This document shows, piece by piece, positions 35,053-40,812 of a DNA stretch of 40,812 bases. The position numbers and the translations under genes are program-made. The notes beneath the pieces were generated by a model that was not told the origin of the DNA, ran no database searches, and worked only from the letters and a program-made list of their open reading frames with translations. Source of the stretch: Clostridiales bacterium (GTDB lineage Bacteria > Bacillota > Clostridia > Peptostreptococcales > T1SED10-28); the NCBI GenBank assembly GCA_007120165.1, contig SKOH01000058.1:1-40812 (forward strand), written 5' to 3'. The number at the start of each line of letters is the position of its first letter. Position 1 is the first letter of the stretch.

Positions 35053-36120
35053 TTACTGTAATCTTTCAGGTGTAGTTGGCACTTCAATTTCACCGGCTAT
35101 AATTTGATCGATATAGTTTTGTACTTGTTCCAGAATATCGTCACTTAAATTTGGATTTTCCTCCGGCAAAGAAACCCCTTCGTTTTCTAAATCAAACTCA
35201 ATAATGTCTCCTCCAGGGAAGTTGCCTTCATAGGTCATTACGGACACTTCATAAGCCGCTACGTCTACTCTTTTCATCATTGAAGTAAGAACCGCTGAAT
35301 TATCTCCATCGTAGATTCCATCATCGTATTGGTCTCGGTCTACACCGATTGCCCATACATCATCTCCGCCGCTTCTTCGTTCCATGGCTTCGTTAATCAA
35401 TCCGTTACCAGAACCACCGGCTGCATGATAAATTACGTAAGCGCCATCATCAAACATGATGGATGCTATGGATCGTCCGGTTGACGGGTCAGAAAAATCT
35501 CCTACATATTCTACTAAAACAGTCATATTAGGGTCTACTGCATAAACCCCTGCTTCAAAACCTGCTTCAAACTTCTGAATTAACTCAAAGTCCACACCGC
35601 CGATGTATCCTACGGTGTCTTCTCCGGCTTCCTGGGCGGTAAGGGCTGCTGCCACTCCCACTAGGAAAGATCCTTGTTCTTCGGCAAAAATTGCATTTAC
35701 GATATTGTCTCGTTCTACAACCGCATCAATAAGCAAAAAGTTTTGGTTCGGGAAGTTATCGGCCACTTGACCAATAGCGTCTTCGAATAGAAATCCGGGA
35801 GCCACAATTAAATCAACTTCGTCATCTGCAAAACTTGATAGGTTGGGAACATAATCAGCATCCGCTTCGGATTGAAGGTAATTGGTCTCTGCACCATACT
35901 CATCAGCAAAATCCTGGATCCCTTCCCAGGTTCCCTGGTTGAAGGATTGATCATCGATTCCGCCGGTGTCGGTAACAAGGCCTACAAAAAAGTCTTCGCC
36001 ATTCTCCCCGTTTTCACCGTTTTCACCGTTTTCACCATTGTCATCTCCATTACAACCTGTTAATGCCAAAACCATTGTAAGTAAAGCTACCAATAACAAA
36101 ATCCATAAATTCTTCTTCAT
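35053..36120 (-). CDS. bmpA: BMP/PnrA-family substrate-binding lipoprotein (nucleoside type)
   Basis: Membrane-anchored binding protein delivering substrate to the NupOPQ-like transporter. The signal peptide ends in the lipobox LALTGC (lipidated C23). A linker of repeated Asn-Gly-Glu (NGENGENGENGENGED) follows, encoded by a 9-bp tandem repeat. The binding domain has LVTDTGGIDDQSFNQGTWEGIQDF, LIVAPGFLFEDAIGQVA and YIGGVDFELIQKFEAGFEAGV, typical of the BMP family, whose characterised members (PnrA, BmpA, NupN) bind purine or other nucleosides. The protein is strongly acidic. It has its own consensus promoter and AGGGGAGG ribosome site. Confidence 0.92.
   Translation of the reverse strand: MKKNLWILLLVALLTMVLALTGCNGDDNGENGENGENGENGEDFFVGLVTDTGGIDDQSFNQGTWEGIQDFADEYGAETNYLQSEADADYVPNLSSFADDEVDLIVAPGFLFEDAIGQVADNFPNQNFLLIDAVVERDNIVNAIFAEEQGSFLVGVAAALTAQEAGEDTVGYIGGVDFELIQKFEAGFEAGVYAVDPNMTVLVEYVGDFSDPSTGRSIASIMFDDGAYVIYHAAGGSGNGLINEAMERRSGGDDVWAIGVDRDQYDDGIYDGDNSAVLTSMMKRVDVAAYEVSVMTYEGNFPGGDIIEFDLENEGVSLPEENPNLSDDILEQVQNYIDQIIAGEIEVPTTPERLQ
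36000..36045. repeat. 9-bp tandem repeat in bmpA linker
   Basis: The plus strand shows repeated CCGTTTTCA-type units (coding strand GGTGAAAAC and close variants), about four copies, encoding Asn-Gly-Glu repeats just after the lipidation site. Copy number could vary by replication slippage. Confidence 0.8.
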
Positions 36121-36209
36121 TCTTCTACCTCCCCTAATGTAATATTTAGACTTTTACAGTACTAAAAAGAGTCTAATATTCCGTCCTGCGTTGCAAGGAC
36201 CTTAACCTC

Positions 36210-36238
36210 ATTATAATATAGCAAATCCCAAAATGCAA
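36210..36238 (-). promoter_or_regulatory. Promoter of the bmpA-yjjI-yjjW-nup locus
   Basis: Minus strand TTGCAT (36233-36238), 17 bp, TATAAT (36210-36215). The ~85-nt leader holds two small hairpins (GTCCT/AGGAC; TTAGACT/AGTCTAA) but not the conserved core of a purine riboswitch. Confidence 0.75.
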
Positions 36239-36297
36239 CGCTCATTTCCTTCTATACCCTGTAATTTAATCATTAAACTCCCCCGGTTAATTAAATA

Positions 36298-36354
36298 AAA
36301 GAACCCCTTTTTCCTAGGATAAGGGATATTATCTTGGCAAAAGTGGGGTTCTTT
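36298..36354 (-). terminator. Probable terminator of the grd operon
   Basis: Minus strand AAAGAACCCC pairs with GGGGTTCTTT, followed by TATTT. The 37-nt loop contains a second possible pairing (CCCTT/AAGGG) that would compete with the main stem. Confidence 0.65.
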
Positions 36355-36402
36355 AACGTGTGTCTATTAAATTGTCTGTAAATGAAATCTTCAGCAGTGA
36401 AA

Positions 36403-37587
36403 TTAGCAGTCGATCGGTTCACTGACCGCATAATCTGCAGCCTTTAAAACACTAATCGCTTTTTTGATTTTTTCTTCACTGACCATTACCACGGGTCCGG
36501 TGCATCCCATGCCGCTTTCTGCATAGATCTCATTTTTCCAAAGTTCCTGTACGGCATCTTCCAGTTCCATAATATCGATTCCGGATAAAGAACCGGTAAC
36601 CACTTCTTTCGGCGGTTGCTTCACGGTTTCTTCCTCATCGGATTTCTTGCTGGATTTGGTAAGGGCTTCAATAATATCCTTAAGGCCTGCTTTATTGGCT
36701 TTACTATACTCTTCTTTTACTTTTAGTTCTAACTTGCCTTCCACAAGCTCCGCAGCATATTCTAAAGCTTTCGCCACAACCGGAGTTCCTGAAGCCCGGG
36801 ATAGGATTAAAATATTCTTATCATAACCTTCACCAATTCCCGGACCATAGCCATATCCTAAGGCTTCATAGTCCCCTCCGGTATGGAATGAGGAGAAAAT
36901 CTTCATGAAAATATTACCGGTAAGTGTATCTTGTACCATGACATCCGGACTACCGGCTAAAAGATCGTTTCCTCTCATAACCACCCCTCCGTCGGCACGC
37001 ATGGATTCAGTAAACTTCATATCATAGCCATTAGCTACTAAGGTGTTAAGTGCTTTTTCCACTTGTCTTGCACCATCCACATTCAACACACCAATTGTTG
37101 GATTCTTTACACCAGAGGCTTTAGCAGCGATAACTCCGTGGATCGCGTTTCTTACCATGGCTTCTGTCCGATCCGCCGCTGAAGTTCCCGTGGTTGTGGC
37201 TAAGTACATCTCTTTACCTTTTCCGGGAGTGATGACTTTTCCTACGGTGGATACACCGATCGGGAAGTTGTAGTGCATCGTTACGCAGGCCTGAATTTTT
37301 TTCGAAGCCAGAAGCTCTTCCATAACATTATGCATAATAGTCTCGTCCTCTGCTTCAACCAATTCCAATTCGGTATCAATCTTGGGACCAATCAGTACTA
37401 CATCAAATTTACCGGTTTTAGCAGCAATTTCCGCGCCTTTAACAAGATTATCCACACCATGCTCACTACCTAATGTGGTAAGACCTACCGTTATTCTTTC
37501 TCCAAAATTTCCGGTCTCAATTCCTTTGGCTATATCATCAAATACCTTGCCAATTTGTCTTTTAATATCTTTTTGTTGTTCTGTCAC
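36403..37587 (-). CDS. grdD: Glycine/sarcosine/betaine reductase component C, subunit alpha
   Basis: Component C takes the carboxymethyl group from the selenoprotein carrier and releases acetyl phosphate; GrdD is its PlsX-like subunit. The sequence matches throughout: ITVGLTTLGSEHG near the start, ATTTGTSAADRTEAMVRNAIHG, GGVVMRGNDLLAGSPDVMV and the C-terminal AESGMGCTGPVVMVSEEK with a conserved cysteine. I place the start at the GTG at 37587, eight bases after AGGCGG; the track's GTG at 37596 is only two bases from it. It is the last gene of the operon, followed by a terminator. Confidence 0.92.
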   Translation of the reverse strand: MTEQQKDIKRQIGKVFDDIAKGIETGNFGERITVGLTTLGSEHGVDNLVKGAEIAAKTGKFDVVLIGPKIDTELELVEAEDETIMHNVMEELLASKKIQACVTMHYNFPIGVSTVGKVITPGKGKEMYLATTTGTSAADRTEAMVRNAIHGVIAAKASGVKNPTIGVLNVDGARQVEKALNTLVANGYDMKFTESMRADGGVVMRGNDLLAGSPDVMVQDTLTGNIFMKIFSSFHTGGDYEALGYGYGPGIGEGYDKNILILSRASGTPVVAKALEYAAELVEGKLELKVKEEYSKANKAGLKDIIEALTKSSKKSDEEETVKQPPKEVVTGSLSGIDIMELEDAVQELWKNEIYAESGMGCTGPVVMVSEEKIKKAISVLKAADYAVSEPIDC

Positions 37588-37620
37588 TCCATTCACCGCC
37601 TTTCTTAGTCAAGGTTCCCT

Positions 37621-39159
37621 CTATTCACCCATTAAATTTTTTGCAAAATCCTTCATGGTTTCAGCAATCATCATTCGGATTTCCTGCTCGGAAACACCAC
37701 CGCTTACTTCTAATTTTCCTGTATTCTTTTCTAGTATTACGGAAACTCCATCAAACTGATTTGTCATTCTTGCTAAGAAAAGGCTGCCTTTTCCTACAAT
37801 CATAGCCCGTTTGATTTCATCGTTTTTAAACGACTCCAAGGCAGGTCCCAGGTAAGGAACCCCTGAAGGAATATGCCCTTGAGTAGGTGCCCATCCGGGC
37901 ATTCCGTGTTTACTGCCGAATGTCGCCACATCCTGACGTTCCATTTCTTTACGTTTTACACCAAGGGCTGCAATCATCTTATAATTTGAAGCAGGCACGT
38001 CCCCGGCTCCTGCAGGTTTTGTAATATCCGGATTTTGCATCTCTACGGAATATTTATCCACATCGGTGATTTTCAGTCCTCCTTTATCAAGAGGTGCGGT
38101 AATTAGAGCCGTAATAACTGCCTGGGGGGAAGAGCCGGTGCCAACGGTGTGTCGACCTACTAAATCTGTACGGATAATTGGATGAAGGCCATCATTTTTG
38201 GTTACCAGTACCGCAAAACCACCGATAACGTCTTCCAATATCGGCATTTCTTTTTTGACATGATCCTTTCCGTTCATACCCAGTTTTGCCACGGCTCCTC
38301 CTGCGGCAACTAATACATTTTCATAAACCCCTGCCTGCACTAAGGCCGCAGCTTCAATAAGGGCATGGGTAGGTGCTGCACAAAAGGCTCGAAGATCGGA
38401 ACCGGTAGCATTAACGGCACCAATCATTTCTGCAATGGATTTGGCGAAGTTTCCGCCGCCCCGTTGATTAATATCGCCGCAAGCTTCTTCAGAACACTCA
38501 ATTACATAATCTATATCTTCTACATTAATATCATTTTTGGCAATTAAATTCTCCGCAGCTAAAACTCCCGAAGCTTTTACCGCTAAGTTTTCAAACATTA
38601 CATGGGCATTTAAGTTGGGATCGGTCTCGTGGGCTCTTTTCACGCATCCCACCACTTCATTATTATGGTATATAGCCTCCGCTGCATGGTTATTGATGGC
38701 CTTTTGAATATCAGTAAGCTCTTCCCCGTTTTTTAATTTCGTGATATGAATATCTTTTACTAAGGGATGGGCTTGTAGTTTTTGTTTGATATCGTGAGTA
38801 AAACTTTTTTCGAGCATGACCAGATCAAATACATCGTTAATTTTTATCAAGCCGATAAATTCTTCCTGGGGCATGATCTCTCCAAATTTTCCAAATCGTA
38901 CTGCGCCGTCCACTCTTTTATCATACCAAGGCATTTCAAAATCATTTAGATCTTCGGGCTTAAGCGTACCGATGTAGGCTTGGTTCGGCGGATAGGTTAC
39001 CACTTCTTCGAAACTTCGTAAATGTTCTGGGAGTTTCTTTAAGTATTCCGAGTCCGGATTTGCTCTTCTTTCGATGGTTTGCGTGGTCCCGCTGTGGGTA
39101 ATCATATCCGGGGTATGAACGAGCACATAGCCAGCCCCTTTTAATACTGAATAATTCAT
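37621..39159 (-). CDS. grdC: Glycine/sarcosine/betaine reductase component C, subunit beta
   Basis: The thiolase/FabH-like subunit of component C, which with GrdD forms acetyl phosphate. Hallmarks: GYVLVHTPDMITHSGTTQTIERR at the start, ECSEEACGDINQRGGGNFAKSIAEMIG, LRAFCAAPTHALIEAAALVQAG (probable acyl-carrying cysteine), and KHGMPGWAPTQGHIPSGVPYLGPAL near the end. I start at ATG 39159 (MNYSVLKGAGYV), preceded by GGAGGTGACAGTT; the track's longer start runs through this site. It is separated from the upstream selenoprotein gene by about 140 bases with a large hairpin. Confidence 0.94.
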   Translation of the reverse strand: MNYSVLKGAGYVLVHTPDMITHSGTTQTIERRANPDSEYLKKLPEHLRSFEEVVTYPPNQAYIGTLKPEDLNDFEMPWYDKRVDGAVRFGKFGEIMPQEEFIGLIKINDVFDLVMLEKSFTHDIKQKLQAHPLVKDIHITKLKNGEELTDIQKAINNHAAEAIYHNNEVVGCVKRAHETDPNLNAHVMFENLAVKASGVLAAENLIAKNDINVEDIDYVIECSEEACGDINQRGGGNFAKSIAEMIGAVNATGSDLRAFCAAPTHALIEAAALVQAGVYENVLVAAGGAVAKLGMNGKDHVKKEMPILEDVIGGFAVLVTKNDGLHPIIRTDLVGRHTVGTGSSPQAVITALITAPLDKGGLKITDVDKYSVEMQNPDITKPAGAGDVPASNYKMIAALGVKRKEMERQDVATFGSKHGMPGWAPTQGHIPSGVPYLGPALESFKNDEIKRAMIVGKGSLFLARMTNQFDGVSVILEKNTGKLEVSGGVSEQEIRMMIAETMKDFAKNLMGE

Positions 39160-39191
39160 AACTGTCACCTCCATAAGTTTTCGCAGTTTTA

Positions 39192-39226
39192 AATTACCAG
39201 CTACTCCGATGGAATAGCTGGTAATT
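39192..39226 (-). other. Long intercistronic hairpin between the B-component gene and grdC
   Basis: AATTACCAGCTA and TAGCTGGTAATT form a perfect 12-bp stem; inside it TCC and GGA can add three pairs around GAT after one mismatch. Only TTTAAAA follows on the minus strand, so it is a weak terminator at best. It may be a processing or stability element that sets different levels of B and C components. Confidence 0.6.
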
Positions 39227-39299
39227 GTTTCTTACTTTATTGATAGTACCCATAATGATCATTAATAATATGATATTCAGTTATTTTTTTGCAATACTT

Positions 39300-40607
39300 T
39301 TAGTCAAATACGGTTTGTCCGCTGACTTCAGTGGTTAAGGCTACTAAAGACCGCTCAACAATTTTTCGTCGAAGGGCTTTTGCTTCTTCATGATCCAGCA
39401 TCGGACTTCCCAGTGGATGGGGAATGGCAATTGCCGGAACAATCCGGTTTGCTCCCACCGTTAAGGAAATCGGTACTACTGTACAAATGTGAACCACCGG
39501 AATACCGGCCCGCTCAATTTCTTTCACCATCGTTGCACCGCAACGTGTACAGGTACCTCAGGTGGAGGTTAGGATAACCGCATCCACTCCATCTTTTATC
39601 AGTTCCTGAGAAAACTCTTCTGCAAAGGCTTTGGAACTTGCAACGGAAGTTCCATTTCCGGTCGTAGTATAGAAGTATCGATGAAGCTCTTTGATTTTTC
39701 CTTCTGTTTCCAGGTCCCGTAACACGTCCACTGGAAGTACACAGTCTGCATCCGCATTGGCATAGGTGGGGTCATATCCACCGTGAGCCGTTTCATGACT
39801 GGCTTCTAATAAATCACCCAGATCTGCAATATCATATTTTCCGTATTTAGAAGCACTGGAAGACTCAATTCTATCAGGATTTCCCTTTGGAACAATTCCT
39901 CCCGAGGTTACTAGAGCAACTTTTGCTTTGGTAATGTCAACAATTGGAGGTAATGGGTCTACCCGGTCAAAATTTGGCATGGGATATTCTGTTGTAAAGG
40001 GTTCTCCAGCCATTTTTTTCATCAGCATATCCACCGCTCTTTTTGAACCTCTTGTTTCATGGAAATAGTTTTTTCGAACGCCCATGGGGATATAGTTGTC
40101 CTCATCAGGACTTCCAATTTCTTCTCCATGAAGCATCTTAATCGCCAGACTCGCCATTAATGGAATGGCTTTACGCATTTTTGCTGCGGAGTTGCCGGTT
40201 TCAATAATATGCACCGACTTTTTAAACATGTCTGCTCCGGGGTTTTCCGGATACATACCGGTCATGCTTGGAATGTTTAATTCTTTTTTTACAGCATCCG
40301 CAATCGTACCACAGGCTACACCGTATCGCCCTGCATTGAATGCCGGTCCTGCAATGAAAAGGTCTGCATCGTATTTCTTCACTAATTCCAATACTTCCTC
40401 TTTGGCCTCTTGAAGATTCTCATTAAAGTATGAGTCTCCACAAATAATGGTAGCTACTATTTCACCCTCATCTTTAAGAGCTGCTTGCAGTGCCATCCCC
40501 GGGCCTACGACCCCTTCTCTTACTTCCGGTTTGATATCTGCTTTTTCTTCTCCGCCGATACCGCCGAAAAATTGATTTATATAATGGACAATTCTCTTAG
40601 TACTCAT
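39300..40607 (-). CDS. Selenoprotein component B of glycine/sarcosine/betaine reductase (GrdB/GrdF/GrdH family)
   Basis: The track splits this gene at an in-frame TGA (39558-39560). Read as selenocysteine, it is one 435-aa protein with Sec at residue 350 in LTSTUGTCTRCGATM, the family's catalytic motif. Upstream parts (VHYINQFFGGIGGEE, VREGVVGPGMALQ, CGDSYFNEN, FIAGPAFNAGRYGVACG) and the tail (PISLTVGANRIVPAIAIPHPLG) are colinear with the family. Component B binds the substrate amine and passes its carboxymethyl group to the Sec of protein A. A hairpin suited to SelB lies just after the TGA. Substrate choice between glycine, sarcosine and betaine cannot be settled. The gene before it is on the same strand, with no grdA between. 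AGGGGGG precedes the start. Confidence 0.93.
39531..39545 (-). promoter_or_regulatory. Candidate bacterial SECIS hairpin
   Basis: CGTTGC-GGT-GCAACG forms a perfect six-pair stem starting 12 bases after the TGA, the distance expected for a bacterial SECIS that recruits SelB with Sec-tRNA. Confidence 0.7.
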
Positions 40608-40642
40608 TATTTCCCCCCTCTCTAAATTTTAACGGGAATATA

Positions 40643-40812
40643 TTAATCATTGAACTTGCCGAATTCTCCTCGAATATCTTCCATTTCCTGAATGATCTCG
40701 TCGACCTCTAGAACCATTTCCATCATCCCTATTTGATCATCATAAACGCTTTCATCTACTGCACTTTTGAAAGTCTCTTCTACTGCATGAAATACTCTTA
40801 GTCCCAACTGAA
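40643..40812 (-). CDS. C-terminal fragment of the gene preceding the B-component selenoprotein (probably GrdE/GrdG/GrdI proprotein)
   Basis: Open at the right edge; the last 55 codons read [18 protein letters not shown]...[18 protein letters not shown] and stop with TAA, 35 bases before the selenoprotein start. The tail is acidic and helical. Assignment to the substrate-specific proprotein partner of component B rests on position alone, since grdE, grdG or grdI usually precede or lie near grdB, grdF or grdH. I do not recognise the tail by itself. Confidence 0.5.
   Translation of the reverse strand, partial: QLGLRVFHAVEETFKSAVDESVYDDQIGMMEMVLEVDEIIQEMEDIRGEFGKFND

Noticed and set aside
36000-36045. 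CRISPR-like repeat array
   Set aside because: The units are 9 bp, contiguous and in frame within a lipoprotein linker, with no spacers.
36121-36210. Purine riboswitch before bmpA
   Set aside because: I looked for the conserved three-way junction core and did not find it; only two simple hairpins are visible.
39300-40607. Frameshift or nonsense pseudogene from the in-frame TGA
   Set aside because: Both halves are in the same frame, the TGA falls at the known selenocysteine site, and a SECIS-like hairpin follows.

Overview
The window looks like a chromosome segment of a low-GC, strictly anaerobic, amino-acid-fermenting Clostridia member. The main evidence is a selenoprotein glycine/sarcosine/betaine reductase cluster (UGA-coded selenocysteine), a glycyl-radical enzyme with its activase, a membrane pyrophosphatase with the motif of the K+-dependent class, a T-box leader, consensus sigma-A type promoters and strong AGGAGG ribosome sites. 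A relative of Alkaliphilus, Tindallia or Natronincola would fit, but that is inference. No phage, IS element, CRISPR array or tRNA gene was found; this is core chromosome with a few accessory loci.

Layout, left to right (almost everything is on the minus strand). 1-1165: glutamine synthetase family gene cut by the window edge. 1.4-3.2 kb: chorismate mutase-shikimate kinase fusion, a 58-aa membrane protein missing from the ORF track, and an MgtC/SapB protein. 3.4-6.5 kb: plus-strand beta-CASP nuclease, a promoter-equipped 51-aa minus-strand ORF missing from the track, and a plus-strand ApbE flavin transferase. 6.7-9.2 kb: HAD phosphatase and Na/Pi cotransporter. 9.3-10.5 kb: CopZ-like Fe-S/Zn protein, MobA-like transferase, Asp23. 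10.8 kb: TPR membrane protein (+). 11.7-15.4 kb: leuS with a Leu T-box leader, and an EamA exporter. 15.5-21.3 kb: secG, hppA, DUF1294, rnr, smpB and ssrA (tmRNA). 21.5-28.9 kb: rpoN followed by the complete lower-glycolysis operon gap-pgk-tpi-gpmI-eno. 29.1-36.1 kb: a BMP-family nucleoside-type ABC transporter locus with a glycyl-radical enzyme pair (YjjI/YjjW) embedded between the binding-protein gene and the ATPase/permease genes. 36.4-40.8 kb: the component C genes grdC and grdD, the selenoprotein B-component gene, and the tail of the gene before it.

How it works together: the Grd genes reduce glycine or an N-methylated glycine to acetyl phosphate, the glycolytic operon supplies triose metabolism, and the pyrophosphatase recovers PPi energy as an ion gradient. 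The most interesting locus is bmpA-yjjI-yjjW-nupOPQ. YjjI is, to my knowledge, an uncharacterised glycyl-radical enzyme. In E. coli yjjI/yjjW lie beside the deoxyribonucleoside catabolic genes (deoCABD), and here the pair lies inside a nucleoside-type transporter operon. This suggests a radical step in anaerobic use of nucleosides or their sugars.
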